From Exiguobacterium sp018617385 (GTDB lineage: Bacteria > Bacillota > Bacilli > Exiguobacteriales > Exiguobacteriaceae): a stretch of 64,000 nucleotides of DNA. Below are positions 52,363 through 61,363 of this stretch, in pieces. The notes below the pieces were generated by a model, which ran no database searches, was not told the DNA's origin, and saw only the letters and a program-made list of their open reading frames with translations. The first letter of the stretch is position 1. The number at the start of each line of letters is the position of its first letter. The translations under genes were made by a program, and so were the position numbers. Location of the stretch: contig NZ_JACSKA010000003.1 in assembly GCF_018617385.1 (NCBI RefSeq), positions 248,001 through 312,000 of the forward strand, written 5' to 3'.

Positions 52363-54090
52363 TCAATCAATCGCTTTCGCTTGTTTCATAACATCCGCTT
52401 CAATCGCTTCACGTTTGGCGGTCGTCTTCTCAGCACGATCCGCATGCACACTGAAATAAAACTTGATTTTCGGCTCGGTTCCAGATGGGCGAAGACAGAA
52501 CCACGAACCGTCCGCAAAAACGAATTTCAAGACGTTTGATGATGGCAATTCAATCGTTTCCGATTTACCGGACTGTAAGTCGGTCGCCACTTGTTTCTTA
52601 TAGTCTTCAAAACGAACGACTTCATATCCACCGACTTCTTTTGGCGGATTGGCACGGAACGCTTCCATCATCCGTCCGATTTGCTCGAGACCAGCTTTTC
52701 CTTTTAACGTCATCGACTGCAAGGACTCTTCGTAGAATCCATACTTCTCGTAAATCGACTGTAACGCATCATAAAGCGTCCGACCGTGCTGTTTATGATA
52801 AGCTGCCATCTCGGCCGCGAGTAAACAAGCCTGAACGGCATCTTTATCACGGCAGAAGTCTCCAATCAAATAGCCGTAGCTTTCTTCATACCCAAACAGG
52901 AATTCATATTCGCCTGATTCTTCATATCGTTTGATCTTCTCACCGATGAACTTGAATCCAGTCAACGTATTTTCGAGATGTACGCCGTACGCTTTTGCAA
53001 TCGCAGCACCGAGTTCAGACGTGACGATCGTCTTGGCGACAAATCCATTCGAAGGTAACGTACCTGTTTCACTCTTTTGCGACAGGATGTATTCCATTAA
53101 TAGCGCACCCGTTTGGTTACCGGTCAAGACGAACCATTCCCCGTCCCGTCCGCGCACGGTTAAGCCGACACGGTCTGCATCCGGGTCCGTCGCCATGAGC
53201 AAATCAGCCTCGACCCGGTCCCCGTATTCCATTGCTAATTTAAATGCAGCCTTTTCTTCCGGGTTCGGATAACTGACCGTCGGGAATGCACCGTCTGGCT
53301 CTGCCTGCTCTTCTACGATGGTCACGTGCTCAAATCCATATGCCTTCAGCCCTTCCATGACCGGACGGCGTCCCGTCCCGTGGAGTGGCGAATAGACAAT
53401 CCGGAGAGGGCTGTCCTGTATGTCACGGTGGATTCGAATCGACTGGAGTGCCTCCATATAAGCTTCATCGACTGATGAGTCGACGGTGAGGAGTAGCCCC
53501 GTTTGTCGGAGCGCTGCTTCATCTTCAATCTCAATTTTCAGCTCGTCTTCAATCGCATTGACATACGTCACGAGTTCATCCGCTTCCGCTGGTGGAAGCT
53601 GTCCCCCGTCTGCCCCATATACCTTGAACCCGTTATATTCCGGCGGGTTGTGGCTCGCCGTGATTACGATGCCACCGAACGCATTTAAATGGCGAACGGC
53701 AAACGACAACTCAGGTGTGGCACGCAAACTTGGGAACAAATACGTCTTGATTCCGTTTGACGCCAATGTCCGCGCTGCCTCTAACGCAAACTCGGGCGAA
53801 AAATGACGTGAGTCATGGGCGATGACGACGCCATGACGTTTCGCCTCTTCCCCTGATGCTGAGATAAAATCAGCAAATCCTTGTGACGCTTTTCGAATCG
53901 TATAGACGTTCATTCGGTTTGCACCCGGTCCGATTTCTCCACGCATCCCGCCTGTTCCGAACTCGAGCGTCTTATAAAATGCATCTTCTAACGTGGTCTC
54001 ATCTTTTGCGAGTTCTTCGAGTTCCACACGTAAATGCGGCTCGAGCCCTTCGAATTGATTCCAACGGTCATACGTTTGTTGCCATGTCAT
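52363..54090 (-). CDS. pgcA: Phosphoglucomutase (alpha-phosphohexomutase)
   Basis: 575 residues. Active-site Ser in ITASHNPPEYNGFKVYGADGGQ (about 145), metal loop ATDPDADRVG near 290, sugar-binding GYEESYGY near 375, phosphate-binding RPSGTEPKIKFY at the end. Interconverts glucose-1-P and glucose-6-P, linking to the glg operon and cell-wall glucolipids. Confidence 0.96.
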   Translation of the reverse strand: MTWQQTYDRWNQFEGLEPHLRVELEELAKDETTLEDAFYKTLEFGTGGMRGEIGPGANRMNVYTIRKASQGFADFISASGEEAKRHGVVIAHDSRHFSPEFALEAARTLASNGIKTYLFPSLRATPELSFAVRHLNAFGGIVITASHNPPEYNGFKVYGADGGQLPPAEADELVTYVNAIEDELKIEIEDEAALRQTGLLLTVDSSVDEAYMEALQSIRIHRDIQDSPLRIVYSPLHGTGRRPVMEGLKAYGFEHVTIVEEQAEPDGAFPTVSYPNPEEKAAFKLAMEYGDRVEADLLMATDPDADRVGLTVRGRDGEWFVLTGNQTGALLMEYILSQKSETGTLPSNGFVAKTIVTSELGAAIAKAYGVHLENTLTGFKFIGEKIKRYEESGEYEFLFGYEESYGYLIGDFCRDKDAVQACLLAAEMAAYHKQHGRTLYDALQSIYEKYGFYEESLQSMTLKGKAGLEQIGRMMEAFRANPPKEVGGYEVVRFEDYKKQVATDLQSGKSETIELPSSNVLKFVFADGSWFCLRPSGTEPKIKFYFSVHADRAEKTTAKREAIEADVMKQAKAID

Positions 54091-54190
54091 GATTCATTCC
54101 CCTTTCACCCTCAAAAAATTCAATCGAAGTACTCGCCAATTGCTTCCATCTTGTATACGATGAGAGTAACGAAACCTCGAGGTGATATTA

Positions 54191-55006
54191 ATGTTTCCAA
54201 CAATGCGTGCCCAAGAATTAAAACAAATCGTGCATACGAACTCGATTCGTTTCATCGATTGCCGATATTCGCTAAACGACGCGTCCTATGGTAAATATGT
54301 CTACCGAAAGGGACATCTTCCGAACGCTGTCTTTCTCGATTTGATGGAAGACTTGTCCGGTCCGCTAAGCGAACACGGCGGACGTCATCCGCTCCCTTCG
54401 AAAGAAGCATGGACGGCAACACTTCGTCGCATCGGCTTGAAAAAAGAAGATTTGGTCATCATTTACGATGACGGCTTCCCATTCGCAGCCCGTGCATGGT
54501 GGCTCTTCAAATGGGCCGGTCACGAACGGGTCGTTGTGTTAGAAGGCGGTATCCAATCTGGCATCACTTATTGCGGTGAGACTACTACGGACGTTCCACA
54601 CTATCCGACAAGCGACTATACGCCAGACTTCCAAGACCATATGATTGCGACACTCGACGAAGTGAAAGCTGCTACGAGCGGCTCGCTCTATGATTCGCGA
54701 ACCGAAGATCGCTTCAACGGCACACACGAACCGATCGATTCAAAAGCAGGTCACATTCCGAACGCATTGCTTTGTTCTTATGCCGAGGCCATTACAGAAC
54801 TCGGGACGTTAGAAGACTTCCACGACCTAAAAGAACTATATAAAGATGTTCTTCCTGTCGAGAACCCCATCTTTTACTGTGGGAGCGGTGTAACCGCCTG
54901 CGTCAATATTTTGGCGCTTCACGCTCTCGGGAAAGATGATGTCCGGCTCTATCCGGGATCCTATTCCGATTGGATCAGCTATCCAGAAAACGAGGTCCAC
55001 CCCTAA
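54191..55006 (+). CDS. Thiosulfate/3-mercaptopyruvate sulfurtransferase
   Basis: 271 residues from ATG 54191-54193, behind GAGGTGATATTA. Tandem rhodanese domains: first (inactive) with FIDCRYSLN and GRHPLPSKEAW, second with the catalytic loop YCGSGVTACVNILAL near residue 235. Moves sulfane sulfur to cyanide or thiols. Divergent from pgcA. Confidence 0.92.
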   Translation: MFPTMRAQELKQIVHTNSIRFIDCRYSLNDASYGKYVYRKGHLPNAVFLDLMEDLSGPLSEHGGRHPLPSKEAWTATLRRIGLKKEDLVIIYDDGFPFAARAWWLFKWAGHERVVVLEGGIQSGITYCGETTTDVPHYPTSDYTPDFQDHMIATLDEVKAATSGSLYDSRTEDRFNGTHEPIDSKAGHIPNALLCSYAEAITELGTLEDFHDLKELYKDVLPVENPIFYCGSGVTACVNILALHALGKDDVRLYPGSYSDWISYPENEVHP

Positions 55007-55024
55007 GGGTGGATCCTTTTTATT
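54994..55024. terminator. Terminator after the sulfurtransferase
   Basis: GTCCACCC-CTAA-GGGTGGATCC then TTTTTATTTT. glgP ends convergently at 55020. Confidence 0.82.
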
Positions 55025-57452
55025 TTACGCTCGTCGGTTTGATATTCCAGACCGCGTTCGCATATTCCGTGATGGTACGGTCACTCGAGAAGATTCCTGA
55101 CTTCGCCGTATTGACGATGGAGCTTTCAGCCCAACGCGCCTGGTCACTGAACACCTCATCGACTCGTCGCTGTGCCCGCATATACGAGACAAAGTCTTTC
55201 AAGACGAGGAAGTCATCATTGTAGACGAGGAGAGAATCGAAGATGGATTGGAATTGATATTCGCCCACTTTATCGAACGTTCCGTTGACGAGACCATCGA
55301 CGACATCTTTGATTTCCTGATGTGCGTGATACATCTCTGCCGCATGATAGCCCCCGAACTTCTTATAGTTCATGACTTCTTGCGGAGATAATCCGAAGAT
55401 GAAGATGTGATCATCACCGACGGCGTCACGAATCTCGATGTTGGCTCCATCTAACGTTCCAATCGTCAAGGCTCCGTTCATCATGAATTTCATGTTTCCG
55501 GTACCGGATGCTTCATAGCTCGCAGTCGAGATTTGTTCGCTCAAGTCAGACCCTGGGAAAATCCGTTCGGCCATGGAGACACGATAGTTTTCAAGGAAGA
55601 TGACTTTAATGAATTGACTCGCCCGCTTGTCCTTGTTGATGAGCGTGGATAGGGCATTGATATAGCGAATAATCTCTTTCGCATAGTAGTATCCCGGTGC
55701 CGCCTTGGCGCCGAAGATAAACGTGCGAGGCACCATCGTAAACGTCGGGTCTGCTTGAATCTTCAAATAAAGCGCATGGATGTGAAGAGCATTCAGCAAT
55801 TGTCGTTTATAAGCATGCAAGCGTTTGACTTGTACATCAAAGATCGAGTGCGGGTCCACTTTCTCTCCCGTTTCTTCTTGAATGTATGCCGCTAAGTCCA
55901 ATTTGTTTTGTTGCTTCACGTCCATGACTTTTTCTTGGAAACTCCGGTCTTTCGAGACATCCATCAACTTCTCCAAGTCGTTCGGATGTTCCACCCATGA
56001 GGGACCGATTGCTTCCGTGATGGCATCAGATAGTCGCGGGTTCGACTTCAAGAGCCAGCGGCGGTGTGTGATCCCGTTCGTCTTGTTGTTGAAGCGAAGC
56101 GGGAACATTTCATATAAGTAACGCATCTCGCGCTGTTTTAAAATATCCGTATGAATTTGCGCTACGCCGTTCGTTGAATGAGAACCGACGACAGCGAGAT
56201 TGGCCATATTGATCTGCTCATTTGACACAATTGCAATCTCGCCCATATGGGGTTCGAGATGCGGATAGTTGACGAGTACGTCTCGACAGAAACGTCGATT
56301 GATTTCTTCGATGATCTGATACACGCGCGGCAAGAGGCGTTGATACATCTCGACCGGCCATTTCTCAAGTGCTTCTGCGAGTAGCGTATGGTTCGTGAAC
56401 GACATGACGCTCTTCGTGATCCGCCACGCCTCGTCCCATCCGTATCCGTGCTCATCCATCAAGATGCGCATCAATTCAGGGATCGCGACGACGGGATGCG
56501 TATCGTTGATGTGAATCGCATAATGGTCACCCAATTGCTTGAGTGGTTTATTTCGCTTCACATAGGACGCAAGCATCGACTGAATGCCTGCCGATACAAA
56601 GAAGTATTGTTGTTTCAAACGCAATACTTTTCCTTCATACGTCGTATCATCTGGATACAAGAATTCCGAAATGGTCGCGATTGACTGTTTATGTTTCAAC
56701 AAGTCTTTATACGTCCCTTTCGTCTCCTCTAAATACGCCTCATCGTCAAGTGGTGATTCGGCATTCCAAAGACGTAACGTATTCACGACATCATTTTGAT
56801 AACCGATAATCGGCATATCATACGGAACGGCAAGCACAACCTCATCCGGGTGATGAACGACACGCAATCGATCTCCGATCTGTTTCATCTCAATCCAGCC
56901 ACCGAAATTGATTTCGACCGCTTTGTCCTGACGTCTCGTTTCCCACATATTTCCGTCACGGAGCCAGTTATCCGGCAGCTCGACCTGATACCCGTCTACA
57001 ATTTTCTGTTTGAATAGTCCATATCGATAGCGGATCCCGTTTCCATGCCCAGGTAAACTGAGTGCGGCCAACGAATCGAGGAAGCAGGCGGCCAAGCGCC
57101 CGAGCCCCCCGTTCCCAAGACCCGGCTCCGGTTCCAACTCGGTGATATCCGTGAAGTCGTATCCGAGATCTTGTAGTCCGTCTCTAACGAGCTCCAATAC
57201 GTCCAAACTGAGCAAGTTGTTGTATAAGAAGCGACCTAATAAAAATTCTAGCGAGAAGTAGATGACTTGCTTACTGTGTTTTTCTTCTTGACGGTCACGC
57301 GTGTGAATCCATTTGGGCATGGCCTGCTCGCGTACCATCGTTGCCAATGTTTGATACACTTCCTGCTCTGTCCCATCCTCGATCGACTTCCCGTTCAATG
57401 CGATGAACCGTTCTTTAAATGCGTCGACAAAGCTTTGTTTATCTGTGAACAT
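55020..57452 (-). CDS. glgP: Glycogen phosphorylase
   Basis: 810 residues. N-terminal IYFSLEFLLGR and active-site GNGGLGRLAACFLDSLA; pyridoxal-phosphate Lys in EASGTGNMKFMMNGALTIGTLDGANIEI (about 660-680). Releases glucose-1-P from glycogen. Last gene of glgC-glgD-glgA-glgP; 22 bases after glgA. Confidence 0.97.
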   Translation of the reverse strand: MFTDKQSFVDAFKERFIALNGKSIEDGTEQEVYQTLATMVREQAMPKWIHTRDRQEEKHSKQVIYFSLEFLLGRFLYNNLLSLDVLELVRDGLQDLGYDFTDITELEPEPGLGNGGLGRLAACFLDSLAALSLPGHGNGIRYRYGLFKQKIVDGYQVELPDNWLRDGNMWETRRQDKAVEINFGGWIEMKQIGDRLRVVHHPDEVVLAVPYDMPIIGYQNDVVNTLRLWNAESPLDDEAYLEETKGTYKDLLKHKQSIATISEFLYPDDTTYEGKVLRLKQQYFFVSAGIQSMLASYVKRNKPLKQLGDHYAIHINDTHPVVAIPELMRILMDEHGYGWDEAWRITKSVMSFTNHTLLAEALEKWPVEMYQRLLPRVYQIIEEINRRFCRDVLVNYPHLEPHMGEIAIVSNEQINMANLAVVGSHSTNGVAQIHTDILKQREMRYLYEMFPLRFNNKTNGITHRRWLLKSNPRLSDAITEAIGPSWVEHPNDLEKLMDVSKDRSFQEKVMDVKQQNKLDLAAYIQEETGEKVDPHSIFDVQVKRLHAYKRQLLNALHIHALYLKIQADPTFTMVPRTFIFGAKAAPGYYYAKEIIRYINALSTLINKDKRASQFIKVIFLENYRVSMAERIFPGSDLSEQISTASYEASGTGNMKFMMNGALTIGTLDGANIEIRDAVGDDHIFIFGLSPQEVMNYKKFGGYHAAEMYHAHQEIKDVVDGLVNGTFDKVGEYQFQSIFDSLLVYNDDFLVLKDFVSYMRAQRRVDEVFSDQARWAESSIVNTAKSGIFSSDRTITEYANAVWNIKPTSVK

Positions 57453-57474
57453 AAATCAAGTTAGCTCCTTCCAC

Positions 57475-58908
57475 TCATGCGAATAAATGATATAACTCAC
57501 GATATTGCTTGGCGGATTGTTTCCAGCTATAGTCCGCGGTCATCGCCTGATGGACGAGGGCATGCCAGTTTTCTTTTTCATAGAAGACACGAATCGCTTT
57601 TTCGATTGTCGCCAACATCTCATGAGCATTGTAGTTCATGAATCCAAAACCGGTCCCTTCTTGCGTGAACTCGTTGTACGGCTTCACGGTATCTCGGAGT
57701 CCACCTGTCTCACGTACGATCGGCAAGGTACCGTATCGCATGGAAATCAATTGACTGAGACCACAAGGCTCAAAACGTGACGGCATTAAAAAGGCATCCG
57801 ATCCCGCGTAAATCAAGTGGGCGAGTTCGATGTCGAAACCGATATATGACCCGACTTTCCCCGGGTGAGCAGCTGTCATCTCGTGAACGATTCCTTCATA
57901 TTCCGGTTGTCCCGAACCGAGGAACGCGAACTGGCAAGGAAGCTGTCCAAGTTCTTCACGGACACCGTTGATTAAATCGAGCCCCTTTTGGTCAACGAGT
58001 CGGCTGACAAAACCGATGAGCATGATATCGTCTCGCACTTCAAGACCAAGTCGCTCTTGTAACGCCCGCTTGTTGACAACTTTTCCTTCTTTGTAGGTGT
58101 CGAGATTATACGTCTCTGCAATCCGTTGATCCGTATTTGGATCGTTTGTCGCCAAATCAATTCCGTTCAAAATACCACGTACGTCGACCGCGCGATGACG
58201 CAACGCCCCGTCTAACCCTTCACCGTAATAAGGTTCCATGATTTCGTCGCGATACGACGGGCTGACGGTCGTGATTTGATCGGAATGGACGATGCCGGCT
58301 TTCATGTAATTGACGAGACCGTTATGTTGAATTCCTTCAGCCGTGAAATGTTCAGGACCGAACTGTAGCAATTCTCCAAGAATCTCTTCTGGAAAGATTC
58401 CTTGGTATTGCAGGTTATGGATGGTATACACAGTGCGAATGCGTTGATACGCTTCAATATGTTGATAATGGATTCGTAAGAAGGCCGGTAAAATACCTGT
58501 CTGCCAGTCATGACAATGCAGGACATCGGGTACGTCTTCCATCTTCCCAATCATTTCGAGTACAGCGCGAGAGAAGAAGGCAAATCGTTCAGCATCATCA
58601 AAGTGTCCATATAAGACACCGTCACGTTTAAAGTAATACTCGTTATCGATGAAATAATACGTGATGCCATCCCGCTCTAACTTCAAGACCGCACCGAACT
58701 GTTTACGCCATCCGACCGGAACAATCAGGTCGAATAAATACTCCATCTCGTCCACATACGCTTCAGCGATCGAGCCATATTTCGGCATGACGACACTGAC
58801 TTCTTCTCCAAGGCCCGCCACCGCTTGAGGGAGCGAACCGACTACGTCGGCCAGCCCCCCCGTTTTCATGAACGGTGCCGCTTCTGAAGCAACATACCAA
58901 ATTTTCAT
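57475..58908 (-). CDS. glgA: Glycogen synthase (ADP-glucose)
   Basis: 477 residues from ATG 58906-58908, behind GAGGAGGATTTT; the longer frame adds 13 residues with no site. KTGGLADVVGSLP motif near the N-terminus, GT-B fold, catalytic GFVSRLVDQKGLDLI and FEPCGLSQLISMRYG. Builds alpha-1,4-glucan. 10 bases after glgD. Confidence 0.96.
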   Translation of the reverse strand: MKIWYVASEAAPFMKTGGLADVVGSLPQAVAGLGEEVSVVMPKYGSIAEAYVDEMEYLFDLIVPVGWRKQFGAVLKLERDGITYYFIDNEYYFKRDGVLYGHFDDAERFAFFSRAVLEMIGKMEDVPDVLHCHDWQTGILPAFLRIHYQHIEAYQRIRTVYTIHNLQYQGIFPEEILGELLQFGPEHFTAEGIQHNGLVNYMKAGIVHSDQITTVSPSYRDEIMEPYYGEGLDGALRHRAVDVRGILNGIDLATNDPNTDQRIAETYNLDTYKEGKVVNKRALQERLGLEVRDDIMLIGFVSRLVDQKGLDLINGVREELGQLPCQFAFLGSGQPEYEGIVHEMTAAHPGKVGSYIGFDIELAHLIYAGSDAFLMPSRFEPCGLSQLISMRYGTLPIVRETGGLRDTVKPYNEFTQEGTGFGFMNYNAHEMLATIEKAIRVFYEKENWHALVHQAMTADYSWKQSAKQYRELYHLFA

Positions 58909-58918
58909 AAAATCCTCC

Positions 58919-60019
58919 TCATACCACTGTTCGTTTCGCGATGACAATCGGTTCGTCGATTGTGCCTCGGATGACCTGTCCTCGTTTTACAACGACTTCT
59001 TTATCCAAAATCGCGTTTTCAACGACAGCTCCTTCTTCAATGATCGATTTTGATGAAATGATTGAGTTTTTTACACGTGCGTGTTTACTAACTTGGACTC
59101 CACGGAAGAGAATACTATTTTGCACCTCGCCATGAATCTTACATCCATTTGCCACGAGCGCCTCGTTTACTTTTGATCCTTTCAAATAACGAGTCGGTGG
59201 CTCATGTTTGATTTTCGTGTAGATATGCGGGAAGTCATAAATGATGCCCTCGCCACGGAGTAATCGCATGCTTTCATTATAGTAAGAAAGCACCGAGTGA
59301 ATGACCTGCATTTTCCCGACATAATGGTACCCGTGCACGTGTAAACGATGAAGCTGGGGACGAATGACGCCGTCCAACAAGTCATATTCGCCTTTAGAAG
59401 TCGCTTCATCAACGAGACGCATGAAGAGATTTTTCGACATAATGATCGTTTCTGTGTACGTGTACTCATCATCCGGTGAGAATCCTCGCTCAGAGATGCC
59501 GACGACGCGGTCATTCTCCCCAAGGCGAATCGGACGGCAGTAGCCACACTTCTGTTCATGTGTCGTATAGGCAAGCGTGATGTCCGCACCCATCGATTTA
59601 TGATGTGCGAGCATGTCGGTATAATCGATTGTCGTCAAGACGTTTGAACCTGTGATGACCACATACGGCTGCTTGCTGCGAATGAAGTGTTCACGGTGCA
59701 TCGAGAAGTTGGCCAAGTCGCCAAGATACGCTTCTCCGTCCGGTTTCAACGCTGGTGGGAAGATGTGGAGACCGCCTTGCGAACGGTCCAAATCCCACTC
59801 TTTTCCCGAGCCGAGGTGATCCATCAACGAGCGATACTTGTCTAACGTAAAGATCCCGACTTGATTAATATTTTGTGTGATCATATTCGTCAAGGTGAAG
59901 TCAATCAGGCGATAGCGCCCTGAGAATGGGACTGATGCCAGATTACGATGTCCAGTAAATTCCGGAAACAGACCTTGTTCCGTTCCTAAGTTAATGACCC
60001 CTAATAAATCGTTCGTCAA
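58919..60019 (-). CDS. glgD: GlgD, regulatory ADP-glucose pyrophosphorylase-like subunit
   Basis: 366 residues from TTG 60017-60019, 8 bases after AAGGAGG. Nucleotidyl-transferase fold without the catalytic GGEGKRL loop of GlgC; visible FSGRYRLIDFTLTNM and C-terminal hexapeptide-type repeats. Forms GlgCD hetero-oligomers in Bacilli. The longer frame has no site. Confidence 0.93.
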   Translation of the reverse strand: MTNDLLGVINLGTEQGLFPEFTGHRNLASVPFSGRYRLIDFTLTNMITQNINQVGIFTLDKYRSLMDHLGSGKEWDLDRSQGGLHIFPPALKPDGEAYLGDLANFSMHREHFIRSKQPYVVITGSNVLTTIDYTDMLAHHKSMGADITLAYTTHEQKCGYCRPIRLGENDRVVGISERGFSPDDEYTYTETIIMSKNLFMRLVDEATSKGEYDLLDGVIRPQLHRLHVHGYHYVGKMQVIHSVLSYYNESMRLLRGEGIIYDFPHIYTKIKHEPPTRYLKGSKVNEALVANGCKIHGEVQNSILFRGVQVSKHARVKNSIISSKSIIEEGAVVENAILDKEVVVKRGQVIRGTIDEPIVIAKRTVV

Positions 60020-60053
60020 CAGTAACGCCTCCTTGCGTGTCTCTTTACTCGTA

Positions 60054-61208
60054 TCAAACTCGTTGTTTGAAGACGGTTCCGCTTTCAATGTTTTCATGTG
60101 GTTCAATAACAACGATTTCACCACCCGGCTCACCTACTGTCGCGCCGTCTTCAATGACTGCACAGCTAGCGACAATGGCTCTGTGAATTGTTACATCCTT
60201 CCCGATTCTAGCTCCCGGCATGATCACCGAGTCTTTAACGAGTGAACCTTCTCCGACACGGACGTCGTAGAATAGCACCGAATGTTGGACTTCGCCTTCG
60301 ATATGACACCCTTCGTTGATCACAGACTGTTCGACACAAGCGTCTTTTCCAATATACTGAGGAGTCTGGTTCGGGTTGACCGAATAGATTTTCCACTCCG
60401 GGTCATACAAATCGAACGGAGGCTCTTCTTCCAATAGGTCCATATTCGCTTCCCAAAGCGACTGAATCGTACCGACGTCTTTCCAGTAGCCTTTGAATTT
60501 ATAAGCGAAGACGTCGAGTCCTTGAAGAAGCGTGTTCGGGATGATATTCTTCCCGAAGTCAAAACTAGACGTTTCGTCTTCAGCATCTTTAATCAAGTGT
60601 TCGCGCAAGACGCTCCAGTTGAAGATGTAGATCCCCATCGAGGCAAGGTTGCTCTTCGGTTCTTCCGGTTTCTCTTCGAACTCATTGATGCGAAGATCAT
60701 CCGCTGTGTTCAAAATTCCGAAACGTGGCGCTTCATCCCACGGCACTTCCATAACAGAGATGGTCACATCGGCTTGTTTTTCTTTATGGGCTTCGAGCAT
60801 TTTCTCGTAGTCCATTTTATAGATGTGATCCCCCGAAAGAATCAACACATAGTCTGGATCGTAATCATCGATGTAACTCAAGTTACGATAGATAGCATTG
60901 GCCGTCCCTTCGTACCAGTTTTTCCCCGACTGTGCTTGGTAAGGTGGGAGAATGGCTAATCCTCCATTGCGACGATCTAAATCCCACGCCGTCCCGATTC
61001 CTAAGTAACGATTTAATTCAAGTGGCTCGTATTGCGTCAATACCCCGACTGTTGTAATTCCCGAGTTCGTGCAGTTTGACAATGGGAAATCGATAATGCG
61101 GTACTTTCCGCCGAAATGAACGGCCGGTTTCGCCGTTTTTCGCGTGAGAGGCCCCAATCGTTTTCCTTCTCCTCCCGCAAGGAGCATCGCAACCATTTCT
61201 TGCTTCAT
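60054..61208 (-). CDS. glgC: Glucose-1-phosphate adenylyltransferase
   Basis: 384 residues. Catalytic LLAGGEGKRLGPLTRKTAKPAVHFGGKYRIIDF at the N-terminus, GTANAIYRN, and a C-terminal left-handed beta-helix. Makes ADP-glucose. First gene of the operon; a cre site lies in the promoter region. Branching enzyme glgB is absent from this cluster. Confidence 0.97.
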   Translation of the reverse strand: MKQEMVAMLLAGGEGKRLGPLTRKTAKPAVHFGGKYRIIDFPLSNCTNSGITTVGVLTQYEPLELNRYLGIGTAWDLDRRNGGLAILPPYQAQSGKNWYEGTANAIYRNLSYIDDYDPDYVLILSGDHIYKMDYEKMLEAHKEKQADVTISVMEVPWDEAPRFGILNTADDLRINEFEEKPEEPKSNLASMGIYIFNWSVLREHLIKDAEDETSSFDFGKNIIPNTLLQGLDVFAYKFKGYWKDVGTIQSLWEANMDLLEEEPPFDLYDPEWKIYSVNPNQTPQYIGKDACVEQSVINEGCHIEGEVQHSVLFYDVRVGEGSLVKDSVIMPGARIGKDVTIHRAIVASCAVIEDGATVGEPGGEIVVIEPHENIESGTVFKQRV

Positions 61209-61290
61209 AAATAATAAGCCTCCTCAAAATCGTAATATACAACCTCTTTTACCCTTTTTCGCTCTTTCCTAAAGTATTCCTTCTCGAATT

Positions 61291-61310
61291 ATTATATGAT
61301 AACGTTTACA
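61291..61310 (-). promoter_or_regulatory. glgC promoter with perfect cre site
   Basis: TATAAT on minus at 61291-61296; TGTAAACGTTATCA (minus, 61297-61310) fits TGWNANCGNTNWCA fully on both strands. No good -35, so CcpA could activate or repress. The plus-strand PBP gene starts 54 bases away. Confidence 0.7.
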
Positions 61311-61363
61311 TTTTTATTTTTTTGTAAATCGGACGATATAATGTATAGAGAGAGGTGAAATAG

